A DNA stretch of 44,756 nt from Massilia sp. GTDB lineage: Bacteria; Pseudomonadota; Gammaproteobacteria; Burkholderiales; Burkholderiaceae_D. Made by a program: the position numbers and the translations under genes. Below, in pieces: positions 36,038 through 44,503 of this stretch (within the stretch, counting starts at the first letter, position 1; each line of letters starts with the position of its first letter). Where the stretch lies: assembly GCA_025359245.1 (NCBI GenBank), contig JANYGW010000115.1, positions 1 through 44,756 on the forward strand. Reading direction: 5' to 3'. A model generated the notes under the pieces. The model had not been told where the DNA came from. It searched no databases and saw nothing but the letters and a program-made list of their open reading frames with translations.

Positions 36038-36453
36038 GGCGTTTCCAATCATGAAAGTGAGGATGTTGGGGCCCGCCAGGCGAACAGGGCACTGCCGACA
36101 CCGTATTCCCCGATTATGCAGTTCATGAAAATCTTTCGATATTGTACGAAGGTGCTATATAGAAACTAACAACAAGAAGGCCGGTTCCCCGCGGCCCCGG
36201 CCCTGCCCCCGCGTCATTGCGGTCGGCAATCGGCTCTAGTTCAAGCCTATTCCCAGGCAACTTACGATGTGTCGGCAGAGAATGCAGCGCAGTCCGGCGC
36301 GTTGCCAATGCAATACATTGCATGCCTGGCATTTATCGCCCATTCTTTCAAAAAATGGAAGAATGGGGCGACCGTGCTCGCACAGCCGAACCAGGCCCAT
36401 CGCGGAGCACGTGTAGACTGAAGCAACTTTGCAGCCCCGACCAAGGCAAATCC
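36038..36453. other. 416-bp divergent regulatory region with two palindromes
   Basis: The gap separates the divergent chemotaxis receptor and the GGDEF-EAL-REC gene. ATGCAAT-AC-ATTGCAT at 36308-36323 is a perfect palindrome. CCCATTCTT (36339-36347) pairs with AAGAATGGG (36359-36367) as a second dyad. The part next to the receptor gene (36100-36170) is AT-rich and likely holds its promoter, but no sigma28-type element was convincing. Small frames here lack ribosome sites. Confidence 0.5.
36308..36367. promoter_or_regulatory. Two closely spaced inverted repeats upstream of the GGDEF-EAL gene
   Basis: First dyad 36308-36323 (7-bp arms, 2-nt centre), second dyad 36339-36367 (9-bp arms, 11-nt centre). 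They end 86 bp before the ATG at 36454. They may bind a regulator or form RNA hairpins in the leader. Confidence 0.45.
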
Positions 36454-39012
36454 ATGCGTATTTCGACCAAACTCGGCGCCGTCGTGCTGATCGTCTTCGT
36501 CATTATCAGTGCCGTGGCAACGTTTGCCGTCGTGCATTTGCGCGACGTGGCGCAACAGTCGGTGGCCAGCGAGGCGCGCAATGTCGCCTCCACCATGGCG
36601 ACCATGGTGGCATATGACATCGGCGACGGCGGCAGCGAGCAGCGCAAGCTGCAGTTCCAGCGCATGACCGACTTTATTGCATCGCGCCAGAAGCGCGACC
36701 TGGAAATCGTCGATCGCAATTTGATGATCGTGGCCGACGTCGATACCGAAGATACAGGCAAGGCGGTCGCGCCCGGCAGCCGCCGCGCGGCGATCGAATC
36801 GACGCTGCGCGACGGCGAAGCGCGCCTGATGACCGAGCCAGTGCATGGCCATCCAACTCAATCCCAGCGCCAGATCGTGGTGCCGGTGTACGATCAGCAA
36901 CATGTCATCATCGCCGCCCTGATCTATGAATACACGCCGCTGTATGACGATCTGCTGGCCAGGGCGAAGGACTCGTTCGCGCTGGTGGCGGCCGCCGCGC
37001 TGTTCGGCGTGGCGCTCGCCGCGCTGTGCGCTGCCTGGATTGCGCGCAGCATCGCAGTGCCGCTCAGGCAGCTGACGCAAGCCGCGCTCGAGCTTGCGCA
37101 GGGCCGCCGCAACGTGATGGTCGCCACCAATTCCAACGATGAAGTGGGCGCCTTGGCAACCGTATTCAACAGCATGAGCGTGGCGCTGCTCGCGTCTGAG
37201 CAGAACCTGTCGCGCCTGGCGCAAACGGATATCCTGACCGGCCTGGCCAACCGCAACCTGCTGCTCGAACGCGTGCATGTCGCCATGACCGATGCGCGCC
37301 GGCGCGGCGACTGGGTGGTGGTCGCCTTTATCGACCTCGACGGTTTTAAGGCGGTCAACGACAAGCTCGGCCACGAAACGGGGGACCTGCTATTGAAATG
37401 TGTCGCCGAACGCTTGCGTGCCTGCGTGCGCTCGAGCGACACGGTGGCGCGCCTGGGGGGCGACGAATTCGTGCTGCTGTTGCCGAACGAGCGCGGCAAC
37501 GACGTGTTCGGGGCCGAAACCCACATCGCGCGCCAGATGCTCAAGCTGGTCGACAAAATCTCGGCGCCGATGATGCTGTCCGGCAACGACGTCAAGGTCA
37601 GTTGCAGTATCGGCGTCGCCGTGTTCCCGCAAGATGGCGACGACGCCGATACGCTGATCAAGCATGCCGATACGGCCATGTACCGCGCGAAGGAACTGGG
37701 CAAGAACCAGTTCCAGTTTTTCACCACGCAACTGCAGCAGCGCGCCAACGCGCAGCTCGCGCTGCGTGACGATTTGCGCCATGCGCTCGAACACGACGAG
37801 TTCGAAATTCACTATCAACCGCAGGTGAACCTGCGCAGCGGCAAAGTGGTCGGCCTCGAAGCCTTGCTGCGCTGGCGCCATCCGAAGCTAGGCCTGGTCG
37901 GTCCCGCCCATTTCATCGCGTTTGCCGAGGAGACCGGCCTCATCATTCCAATCGGCGCATGGGTGCTGATGCACGCCTGCGCGCAGAACAAGCAGTGGCA
38001 GGATGCCGGCCTGCCGGCGCTGCCGGTCGCGGTCAACGTGTCGGCGAAACAATGTGCGCACCCCGAACTGGAAGCCGTGGTGCAACGGGCGCTGGCGGCA
38101 AGCGGCCTGGCGCCGCACTGCCTGGAACTGGAACTGACCGAGAGCGTGTCGATGGCCGATCCGGAACGCAGCGTGCCGATGATGGAACGCATGAAGGCGA
38201 TCGGCGTGCTGCTGTCCATCGACGACTTCGGCACCGGTTATTCGAACATGAGCTACCTGCGGCGCTTCCCGATCGACCGCCTGAAGCTCGACATCTCGTT
38301 CGTGCGCGAAATTACGACCGATCCGAGCAGCCTTGCGATCACGGATGCGATCATCACCATGGCGCACAGCCTGCACCTGGAAGTGGTGGCCGAGGGCGTC
38401 GAGACCGAAGGACAGCTGACCTTGCTGGCCAAGCGCCATTGCGACATCATGCAAGGCTTTTTCTTCAGCAAGCCATTGCCCGCTGCCGGCATCGCGCAGT
38501 TGCTGCGTGAGGGCCACGGCTTGCCGGCCAACCTCACCCGGCGCGGGAACGGGGCGCCGATGATCTTGCTGCTCGACGATGACACGCTGCTGCTCGACTA
38601 CCTGTCATTGGTGCTGAACCAGGAAGGCTATGAAGTGCACGCCACGGCCGATCCGCTGCACGCCTTCGAACTGCTGGCATGCCACGAGTTTGCCGTGGTG
38701 CTGTGCGACCAGCGCATGCCGGCGATGGATGGCATCGAGTTCCTGAGCCGCGTCAAAGGCATGTATCCCGATTCCTTGCGCATCGTGCATAGCGCGTACG
38801 ACGACGCGCTCGTCACGCGCGCAGCGATCAACCGGGGCGGCGTGTACAAATTCATCGACAAATCGGACGATTACGGCGCGCTCACGCATGTGGTGAAGGA
38901 AGCCTTCGATATTTACCTGGCCCGGCGCATGCCGAGGCCGGACGCCAGCCCGGACCAGCATGCAGCGCATGGCGCGGCCAGATTTGCCCTCGATCGCCAG
39001 GCGCCTGATTAA
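36454..39012 (+). CDS. GGDEF-EAL cyclic-di-GMP protein with C-terminal receiver domain
   Basis: An 852-residue inner-membrane protein. Membrane helices lie at about 8-28 and 174-196, with a periplasmic sensor between, followed by HAMP (about 195-250). The GGDEF domain (about 255-425) has an intact GGDEF at 335-339 and an inhibitory RxxD site (RSSD) 5 residues before it. The EAL domain (about 440-690) has EALL at 469-472, ELTES, DDFGTGYSN and EGVE, so both synthesis and breakdown of c-di-GMP look possible. A receiver domain follows (about 705-825) with D752, S/T-like VHSAYDD and K in YKFIDKS. A receiver at the C-terminus of a membrane GGDEF-EAL protein is an unusual order. Start 36454 matches the MRISTKL opening. 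Confidence 0.92.
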   Translation: MRISTKLGAVVLIVFVIISAVATFAVVHLRDVAQQSVASEARNVASTMATMVAYDIGDGGSEQRKLQFQRMTDFIASRQKRDLEIVDRNLMIVADVDTEDTGKAVAPGSRRAAIESTLRDGEARLMTEPVHGHPTQSQRQIVVPVYDQQHVIIAALIYEYTPLYDDLLARAKDSFALVAAAALFGVALAALCAAWIARSIAVPLRQLTQAALELAQGRRNVMVATNSNDEVGALATVFNSMSVALLASEQNLSRLAQTDILTGLANRNLLLERVHVAMTDARRRGDWVVVAFIDLDGFKAVNDKLGHETGDLLLKCVAERLRACVRSSDTVARLGGDEFVLLLPNERGNDVFGAETHIARQMLKLVDKISAPMMLSGNDVKVSCSIGVAVFPQDGDDADTLIKHADTAMYRAKELGKNQFQFFTTQLQQRANAQLALRDDLRHALEHDEFEIHYQPQVNLRSGKVVGLEALLRWRHPKLGLVGPAHFIAFAEETGLIIPIGAWVLMHACAQNKQWQDAGLPALPVAVNVSAKQCAHPELEAVVQRALAASGLAPHCLELELTESVSMADPERSVPMMERMKAIGVLLSIDDFGTGYSNMSYLRRFPIDRLKLDISFVREITTDPSSLAITDAIITMAHSLHLEVVAEGVETEGQLTLLAKRHCDIMQGFFFSKPLPAAGIAQLLREGHGLPANLTRRGNGAPMILLLDDDTLLLDYLSLVLNQEGYEVHATADPLHAFELLACHEFAVVLCDQRMPAMDGIEFLSRVKGMYPDSLRIVHSAYDDALVTRAAINRGGVYKFIDKSDDYGALTHVVKEAFDIYLARRMPRPDASPDQHAAHGAARFALDRQAPD

Positions 39013-39066
39013 GTATTGCGCGGTTTTGGCGTGATCGCCCTCGTCGCCGCTACGCTGTACCGGTAT

Positions 39067-39285
39067 TTACATCAAATTCGATGGTGTCTGCGCCATTTCG
39101 CCGTGGGCTCGCCCACCCGGTAGCTGGAAACGTTTGTTCAACGCCGCGCCGTGAGCGCTTCGCTGCGCGCCGGCCCGCGCGGTACTTACGCGTATCTCCT
39201 TGATTTCGGCAATCACTGTCTCTCCACCGTTGAATTTATCGAGCCGCATGACGAAGCGTTGAAGAAGAAAAAAGGGCGTTTTCAT
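39067..39285 (-). CDS. Possible 72-aa small protein
   Basis: ATG 39285 with AGGA 7 bp upstream opens a 72-codon frame. The first 38 residues (MKTPFFLLQRFVMRLDKF, then NGGETVIAEIKEIRV) look protein-like; the rest is less so, and the C-terminal half may be run-on after a truncation. No family is recognised. Confidence 0.35.
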   Translation of the reverse strand: MKTPFFLLQRFVMRLDKFNGGETVIAEIKEIRVSTARAGAQRSAHGAALNKRFQLPGGRAHGEMAQTPSNLM

Positions 39286-39357
39286 GGTGCGTTCCTGGTC
39301 GGATGGGGGCTGGCTGTGCCGCGCAGTGTCGGCGTGCCGTGAAAGCAATCTTGCCCG

Positions 39358-39477
39358 CTATCGCGCTGGACGTCCGTTCGGAACCGTACCCACAGGAAAC
39401 ATCTTGTACTGGCACACGCATCGCCAATAGCGGCCCTGCTGCACGCGCCACGACTCGGTCAAGTGCCAAATCATCCA
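39358..39477 (-). CDS. Possible 39-aa Trp/Cys-rich small protein
   Basis: The frame from ATG 39477 gives a short protein with three Trp, two Cys (WRCVCQY) and a well-biased codon third position over its first 25 codons. An upstream extension to 39558 is possible. It is antisense to the msrC promoter. No ribosome site is visible. It could be a gene fragment. Confidence 0.3.
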   Translation of the reverse strand, partial: WMIWHLTESWRVQQGRYWRCVCQYKMFPVGTVPNGRPAR

Positions 39478-39544
39478 TGCAGGCTGGTCAATGCGCTGGT
39501 CGGTTTGCGCTAAACTACCATTCAACCAACTTTGGAACCTAGCC

Positions 39545-40042
39545 ATGCATACGTTCAATCCGGCCGACTCCCATGACTTCCCGCTGCTGGCGCGCCAGGT
39601 CAGCGGCCTGCTCGAAGGCGAACGCGACCTCGTCGCGAATGCGGCGCAGTTTGCCGCCTTCGTGTACGAAGCGATTCCCGACCTGAACTGGGCCGGCTTC
39701 TATTTCGCCCGGCCGGACAAGGCGGGCCCGGGGCAGGAGCTGCTGGTCGGCCCGTTCCAGGGCCGCGTCGCGTGCGCGCGCATCCCGTTCGGGCGCGGCG
39801 TGTGCGGCAGCGCAGCGCAAGAACGGCGCACCATCGTCGTCGCCGACGTGCATGCGTTCGCCGGCCATATTGCCTGCGACAGCGCGTCGAACGCCGAGAT
39901 CGTCATTCCCCTGCTCAAGGACGGCGCGCTGTTTGGCGTGTTCGATATCGACAGCCCGACGCTGGACCGTTTCAGCGACGCCGAACGGATCGGGCTCGAG
40001 GCCATGGTCGCGGCCTTTCTCGACGCCACCGACATGGCGTGA
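39545..40042 (+). CDS. msrC: Free methionine-(R)-sulfoxide reductase (GAF domain)
   Basis: A 165-residue single GAF domain enzyme, which reduces free Met-R-sulfoxide using thioredoxin. The three catalytic cysteines C77, C87 and C111 have spacings 10 and 24, identical to E. coli MsrC (84/94/118), in GRVACARIPFGRGVCG and HIACDSASNAEIVIPL. DLNWAGFYFARPD is also typical. Start 39545 begins the conserved region; upstream ATG 39491 adds 18 unlikely residues. It is convergent with the fatty-acid hydroxylase gene, 7 bp apart. It gives protection against oxidative damage in the cytosol. Confidence 0.93.
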   Translation: MHTFNPADSHDFPLLARQVSGLLEGERDLVANAAQFAAFVYEAIPDLNWAGFYFARPDKAGPGQELLVGPFQGRVACARIPFGRGVCGSAAQERRTIVVADVHAFAGHIACDSASNAEIVIPLLKDGALFGVFDIDSPTLDRFSDAERIGLEAMVAAFLDATDMA

Positions 40043-40049
40043 CGCTGGC

Positions 40050-40706
40050 CTAGCCGCGCCGGCTGAGGGTGCCGAACAGCCAGTCGGCGATCGGGTAGCT
40101 GATATTGAAGTTGTGTTTGTTCATCAGCGCCTGGTCATGGTGGCCGGTATGCAGGCGGCGCAAGCCGCGCATGCCGGGCAGGCGCGCGACCCAGTGCGCC
40201 GGCGGCAGGTGGTAGGCGAAATGCAGCAATTCATAATTGAGGAAATAGGCAACCGCCGTCGTCCCGAACAAATAGGCGATATTGCTGGTGGCGATACACT
40301 GCAGCAGCAAGATAATCGGCGTGCCGAACACCAGCAGGAAAAACATCACCAGCACCGGCGGAAAGAGCACCACCTTGAAATCGCGGGTGTCGTCGAATTC
40401 CATGCGCTGATGGGTAAAGAACAGGTGATGCTGGCATGCATGGCGCTCGTACACCAGGCCCAGGCCAGGCCGGCGCCGGTGCATGATGTAGCGATGGCCG
40501 AGATATTCGGCGAAATTGACGTACAAGACGGTCAGCGGGATGGCCGTCCACTCCCACGCGCCGACCTGGTGCAGCTGCAGCGCGCAAGCGATTCCCAGCA
40601 GGCTGGCCATGCTGACCGTAAAGGCCAGATGCAGCCAGCCGTTGTAATGCGCGCCTATCTGGTGCTGCCGGTATGCCGCGCGAAATGCCTGGGTGCTGTC
40701 GTTCAT
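40050..40706 (-). CDS. Fatty acid hydroxylase/sterol desaturase-superfamily protein
   Basis: A 218-residue membrane protein with four or so helices and the histidine boxes of a di-iron hydroxylase: GHRYIMH near 70-76, HACQHHLFFTH near 88-98, HFAYH (about 160) and HTGHHDQALMNKHNF near the end. It should hydroxylate a lipid or carotenoid-like chain. It overlaps the SRPBCC gene by 4 bp (ATGA), so it is translationally coupled to it. The substrate is unknown. Confidence 0.87.
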   Translation of the reverse strand: MNDSTQAFRAAYRQHQIGAHYNGWLHLAFTVSMASLLGIACALQLHQVGAWEWTAIPLTVLYVNFAEYLGHRYIMHRRRPGLGLVYERHACQHHLFFTHQRMEFDDTRDFKVVLFPPVLVMFFLLVFGTPIILLLQCIATSNIAYLFGTTAVAYFLNYELLHFAYHLPPAHWVARLPGMRGLRRLHTGHHDQALMNKHNFNISYPIADWLFGTLSRRG

Positions 40707-41179
40707 CGTGCCGCCCCGCCCTGCGCCGCTTCCAATACCCGCTTCAGGTTCGCCAGCGCGAGCGTCGATTGCGCGCGCATCCGCGCCGGCATGAACAGCG
40801 GCGCAATCCAGCGCAGCCAGCCTTTGACCTGATAGCGGAACACGCGCCGGAAGCGGGTCGTGGCGCCGGCCTCGATCTCATAGCGCACCTGCACATCGAT
40901 CCGGCGCGAGGTGGCGCGCATTTCGAGCAGCGTGGGCGGCTCCGACGCCAGCACGGTCCAGCGCAACTGCGAGTGGATCCGCATCGGCAGCAGCGGCACG
41001 GCCTGCATGCTGACCGCCTCGTCGAACTGGACGCCGGGCGCCAGTTCGCGCTGTCCCTGCGTCGCCGATTCCGAGGCCGGGTGCCATTCATGCCAGCGCC
41101 ACGGCTGGGCCACGTAGGCGTGCACCGCCTCGACCGGGCGTGCAATCAGGATATCGTTGACATGGTGCTGTTCGCGCAT
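40703..41179 (-). CDS. SRPBCC-family (START-like) lipid or small-molecule binding protein
   Basis: A 158-residue polyketide-cyclase/START-like fold. It begins REQHHVNDILIARPVEAVHAYVAQPWRWHEWHPAS, the usual first strand and helix, and has FDEAVSMQAVPLLPMRIHSQLRW and a long C-terminal helix (ALANLKRVLEAAQGG). Function unknown; such proteins bind hydrophobic ligands. GGAAG lies 6 bp before the ATG at 41179. It heads an operon with the fatty-acid hydroxylase, and the divergent AraC regulator is its probable controller. Confidence 0.8.
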   Translation of the reverse strand: MREQHHVNDILIARPVEAVHAYVAQPWRWHEWHPASESATQGQRELAPGVQFDEAVSMQAVPLLPMRIHSQLRWTVLASEPPTLLEMRATSRRIDVQVRYEIEAGATTRFRRVFRYQVKGWLRWIAPLFMPARMRAQSTLALANLKRVLEAAQGGAAR

Positions 41180-41224
41180 AGGGCTTCCGTTCCGGGTGGT
41201 TGGGCGCAGGTTCGGTCCTGGCTG

Positions 41225-41249
41225 CCCCATCATTGTTGTTATGATGGGG
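41225..41249. promoter_or_regulatory. Perfect palindrome between SRPBCC and AraC genes
   Basis: CCCCATCAT (41225-41233) and ATGATGGGG (41241-41249) are perfect inverted arms around a 7-nt centre. A TATGAT hexamer at 41240-41245, overlapping the right arm, is a possible -10 for the AraC gene. A protein bound here would block that promoter, so autoregulation and control of the divergent operon are likely. Confidence 0.6.
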
Positions 41250-41314
41250 TTTGGCATTGACATCGCCAGGCGAAAACATGGACATTTCGCGCCAACCTTC
41301 CGGAATAAGCTAGC

Positions 41315-42328
41315 ATGCCCGAAACCCGTACCGTGTCGACCAGTTATCTGCGCCCCCTGCTGGCGGCGGTCGAGGCGGCGGGCATCGCGCCCGCCGCCCT
41401 GCTCTCGCGCACGCCGCTGACGCTGGCGCAAGCGATGCAGTCTGATACCCGCCTGAACATCGGCATGGCGCGCATGATCTGGCAACGCGCGCTGGACCTG
41501 ACGGGCGACCCTTTGCTCGGCTTGCGCGTGGCAGCGCACATGAAGCCGGCCACCTTCCGCGTGCTCGGCATGGCCAGCATGAGCTGCGCCACGCTGTCCC
41601 AGGCGCTCGAGCTGACCGTGCGCTTTCAACGCCTGGTGAGCGAGGCGGGCAACCTGAGCGCCAACCGGCTGCCGGACGGGAACGTCGCATTGGTCCATTC
41701 CGAACCGGCCAACAAGGATGCGCTGCTGCCGCAGCAAATCGAAGCGCTGCTGGCCGGACTGCACCTGCAATCGCGCTGGCTGACGCAACGCGCGATCGTG
41801 CCGCTGGCGCTCAGCTTTCGCCATCGGCCGCAAGGCGACCCGGCCCGCTATGCCGAGTGCTTCGGCGTCGTTCCCCAGTTCGGCGCCGGCGCCAACATGA
41901 TGACGCTGGCGCGCGCCGACCTGGACGCGCCCTTGCCGTATGCCGACGATGGCCTGTGCCGCATGCATTGCGAGTACGCCGAGCAGCAGCTGGCCGGCTT
42001 GCCGAACATCGGCTACGTGGCCAGCTTCGCGGTGCAGTGGCTGTCCAGCCAGGCCAGCGGCAATGCCAGCGTCGGCGACCTGGCCGGCGCGCTCGGCATG
42101 AGCGTGCGCAACGTGCAGCGCGCGCTGCGCGACGAGGGCACTTCCTGGACCAGCCTGGTGGACGGCGCGCGCCGCGCCGTGCTGCTGCGCTTGCTCAAGG
42201 AAGGCTGTTCACTCGAGGCTGCCGCGCAACAACTCGGCTACCACGATGCCAGCAGCCTGAGCCGAGCAGCGCGGCGCTGGTTCGGCGAATCGCCCAAGCG
42301 CTGGCTCAGCGCCAGGCCGCCGCAGTAA
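41315..42328 (+). CDS. AraC-family transcriptional regulator (Arabinose_bd type)
   Basis: A 337-residue regulator. Residues about 20-205 match the Arabinose_bd sensor domain of the OruR/ArgR-type group (LSRTPLTLAQAMQSDTRL, then FRVLGMASMSCATLSQALELTVRFQRLV). The C-terminal pair of helix-turn-helices starts near 240 (VGDLAGALGMSVRNVQRALRDEGTSWTSLVDGARR) and ends LEAAAQQLGYHDASSLSRAARRWFGESPKRW, with the usual AraC end. The inducer is probably an amino acid or fatty-acid-like compound. It is divergent from the SRPBCC/hydroxylase operon, so a link to lipid modification is likely. It is convergent with modE, 5 bp apart. Confidence 0.88.
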   Translation: MPETRTVSTSYLRPLLAAVEAAGIAPAALLSRTPLTLAQAMQSDTRLNIGMARMIWQRALDLTGDPLLGLRVAAHMKPATFRVLGMASMSCATLSQALELTVRFQRLVSEAGNLSANRLPDGNVALVHSEPANKDALLPQQIEALLAGLHLQSRWLTQRAIVPLALSFRHRPQGDPARYAECFGVVPQFGAGANMMTLARADLDAPLPYADDGLCRMHCEYAEQQLAGLPNIGYVASFAVQWLSSQASGNASVGDLAGALGMSVRNVQRALRDEGTSWTSLVDGARRAVLLRLLKEGCSLEAAAQQLGYHDASSLSRAARRWFGESPKRWLSARPPQ

Positions 42329-42333
42329 GCCAG

Positions 42334-42681
42334 TCAGGTGCGCAGCAGCGCCGCCAGCGGCGCCAGGTGCGCGGCCAGCGCCGCCGCCGCAGCTGCCTCG
42401 GCGGCGCGAAAGTGCGCCAAGACCAGCAGCCCCGCTTCGGTCACGCTGGCGCCGCCGCCCTGGTGGCCGCCGGCCGCGCTGCGCACCAGCGGTTCGCGAA
42501 AGCTGCGGTTCATGACGTCCACCAGCAGCCAGGCCCGGCGGTACGACATGTTCATGCTGCGCGCCGCCGCGCTGATCGACCCGGCCGCGATGATCGCGTC
42601 CAGCAGGTCCGCCTTGCCCGGCCCCATGGCGATCTCGTCGCCGTGGCGCAAGCGCACTTTCAGGTCGATCCTGGCCGTCAT
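42334..42681 (-). CDS. modE: ModE-like molybdate regulator, DNA-binding domain only
   Basis: A 115-residue protein matching only the N-terminal winged helix of ModE: DEIAMGPGKADLLDAIIAAGSISAAARSMNMSYRRAWLLVDVMN and VRSAAGGHQGGGASVTEAG, plus an Ala-rich C-terminal helix. E. coli ModE has 262 residues with two molybdate-binding TOBE domains, absent here, so molybdate sensing must involve another partner or an added domain elsewhere. A strong GGAGG precedes the ATG at 42681. It overlaps the modC stop by 4 bp (ATGA). It is the last gene of the modBC-modE operon, and a matching operator lies upstream of modB. Confidence 0.85.
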   Translation of the reverse strand: MTARIDLKVRLRHGDEIAMGPGKADLLDAIIAAGSISAAARSMNMSYRRAWLLVDVMNRSFREPLVRSAAGGHQGGGASVTEAGLLVLAHFRAAEAAAAAALAAHLAPLAALLRT

Positions 42682-43781
42682 GTTTCCTCCCTCAGCGATA
42701 ACAGCGCGACTGCCTTGACCTGGGCCCACACCAGCGTGCCGATTTCCAGGCACAGCTGGTCGCGCGCGCGCCGCGTGATGCGCGCCAGCAGCGGCGTGCC
42801 GCCCGCGTCCAGCTTGACGACCACGTGGGCCGCCGTGTCGGCCGGCCAGATCGCCGCCACCGTCGCTGGCAGCTGGTTCTGGATCGAACTGTCGGGCGGC
42901 GCCGACAGCGCCAGGCTGACGTCGCGCGCCAGGATGCGCAGCCGCAGCCGCGCCCCCGCCGGCAGCGCCGCGTGCGCGACGTACATGGTGCCGCCCGCCG
43001 CCTGCATGGCCAGCAAGGCATAGTGCGCGTCGTAGGCGATGGCCACGCCGTCGACCAGCACGCCGGCATCGTCGGCCAGCGCCAGCGACAAATCCAGCCG
43101 CGCCAGCGTGTCGGCGGCCGGACCGCTGGCCAGCACCTGGCCGCCATCGAGCAGCACCACATGGTCGGCCAGGCGCGCCACCTCCTCGGCCGAGTGGCTG
43201 ACATACAGCATCGGTATGTCGAGCTCGGCGTGGATGCGCTCCAGGTAGGGCAGCACTTCCTGTTTGCGCTTGACGTCGAGCGAGGCGAGCGGCTCGTCCA
43301 TCAGCAGCAAGCGCGGCTGTGTCAGCAGCGCCCTGGCGATCGCCACCCGCTGGCGCTCGCCGCCGGACAGCTCGCCGCTGCGCCGCTCCAGCAAGTGGCC
43401 TATCCCGAGCAGGTCGACCGCATGCGCCATGACGCGCCCGCCGTCGGCGGCGCCGGCGCGCCGGCGCGCGAAGTCGAGGTTGCCACGCACCGACAGGTGC
43501 GCGAACAGGCTCGCTTCCTGGAACACATAGCCGAGCGCGCGCCGGTGGGTCGGCACGAACAGCTGGCGCGCCTCGTCCTGCCAGGTCTCGCCATTGACTT
43601 CCAGGTAGCCGCCCGGATGGCGCTCCAGCCCGGCAATGGCGCGCAGCAGCGTGGTCTTGCCGGAGCCGGAGTGGCCGAACAGGGCCGTCACGCCGCGCCC
43701 GGGCAATTCCAGGCGCGGCTGCATGCCGAAGCCGGGGCGCCGGATGTCGAACTGCGCGCGGATCAGGGAGGGATCGCTCAT
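42678..43781 (-). CDS. modC: Molybdate ABC transporter ATP-binding protein
   Basis: A 367-residue ABC ATPase with Walker [10 protein letters not shown] (36-44), Q-loop [13 protein letters not shown], signature [16 protein letters not shown], Walker [13 protein letters not shown] and a switch histidine in YVSHSAEEV. The C-terminal 80 residues form a TOBE domain ([21 protein letters not shown], then [12 protein letters not shown]) that can bind oxyanions, typical for ModC. It hydrolyses ATP to drive molybdate uptake through ModB. It overlaps modB by 4 bp. Confidence 0.93.
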   Translation of the reverse strand: MSDPSLIRAQFDIRRPGFGMQPRLELPGRGVTALFGHSGSGKTTLLRAIAGLERHPGGYLEVNGETWQDEARQLFVPTHRRALGYVFQEASLFAHLSVRGNLDFARRRAGAADGGRVMAHAVDLLGIGHLLERRSGELSGGERQRVAIARALLTQPRLLLMDEPLASLDVKRKQEVLPYLERIHAELDIPMLYVSHSAEEVARLADHVVLLDGGQVLASGPAADTLARLDLSLALADDAGVLVDGVAIAYDAHYALLAMQAAGGTMYVAHAALPAGARLRLRILARDVSLALSAPPDSSIQNQLPATVAAIWPADTAAHVVVKLDAGGTPLLARITRRARDQLCLEIGTLVWAQVKAVALLSLREET

Positions 43782-44452
43782 CGGGTCTTCCCGCTCGGAT
43801 TGAAGGTGTACAGCAGCAGCAAGGCGATAAAGCTGAGCAGCAGCATGCCGCCGGCGAGCCAGTGCGCCTGCCCGTATTCGAGCGCTTCGACGTGGCTGTA
43901 GATCTGCAGCGACACGACCCGGGTCCGTTCAGGGATGTTCCCGCCGATCATCAGCACGACGCCGAACTCGCCGATCGTGTGGGCAAAGCCGAGCGTGGCG
44001 GCGGTGATGAAGCCGGGTTTGGCCAACGGCAGCACCACCGAGAAAAACGTGTCGAGCGGACTGGCGCGCAGCGTGGCCGCCACTTCCAGCGGGCGCGTGC
44101 CGATCGCCTCGAAGGCGTTGTGCAGCGGCTGCACGACAAACGGCAGCGAATACACGAGCGAGCCGAGCACCAGGCCGGGAAAGGTGAACGGCAGCAGGCC
44201 GATCCCGAGCGCCTCTGTCAGGTGGCCGAGCGGACCGTGCGGCCCCATGCCGACCAGCAGGTAGAAGCCGAGCACCGACGGCGGCAGCACCAGCGGCAGC
44301 GCGACCAGCGCGCCGACCACGTTCTTCAGGCGCGAGCGGGTTTGCGACAGCCACCACGCGACCGGCGTGCCGAGCACCAGCAGCAGCGCGGTCACGGTGG
44401 CGGCCAGTTTCAAGGTCAGCCAGATGGCGCCCCAGTCGTCAGCGTGGAGCAT
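43778..44452 (-). CDS. modB: Molybdate ABC transporter permease
   Basis: A 224-residue permease, close to E. coli ModB (229). There are about five or six membrane helices; the ATPase-coupling loop is [28 protein letters not shown] (EAA-type motif). It begins [33 protein letters not shown], the ModB/CysT start. The ATG at 44452 is chosen because the upstream frame to 44527 runs through the ModE operator. No periplasmic binding protein (modA) gene is adjacent on this side. Confidence 0.92.
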   Translation of the reverse strand: MLHADDWGAIWLTLKLAATVTALLLVLGTPVAWWLSQTRSRLKNVVGALVALPLVLPPSVLGFYLLVGMGPHGPLGHLTEALGIGLLPFTFPGLVLGSLVYSLPFVVQPLHNAFEAIGTRPLEVAATLRASPLDTFFSVVLPLAKPGFITAATLGFAHTIGEFGVVLMIGGNIPERTRVVSLQIYSHVEALEYGQAHWLAGGMLLLSFIALLLLYTFNPSGKTR

Positions 44453-44503
44453 GGGCAAGCGGCGCGTCGGACAGGCGAAACATGGTGACTCCGGCAGTGG
44501 GAA

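Larger units (their letters stand above)
39013..39544. other. 532-bp region between the GGDEF-EAL gene and msrC
   Basis: No recognised gene. Two small minus-strand frames (39067-39285 and 39358-39477) have some coding character and are listed separately. A TAAACT hexamer at 39511-39516 is a possible msrC -10, with a weak TCAATG at 39488-39493. Codon and base composition here are less GC-biased than in neighbouring genes, which suggests decayed or acquired DNA. Confidence 0.45.

Noticed and set aside
36100-36260. Sigma28 promoter for the chemotaxis receptor
   Set aside because: A GCCGATTG-like -10 on the minus strand has no TAAA-type -35 at the right distance.
41180-41968. N-terminal extension of the SRPBCC protein
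   Set aside because: It runs antisense through the AraC gene with shadow-type composition. ATG 41179 has a ribosome site and begins the fold.
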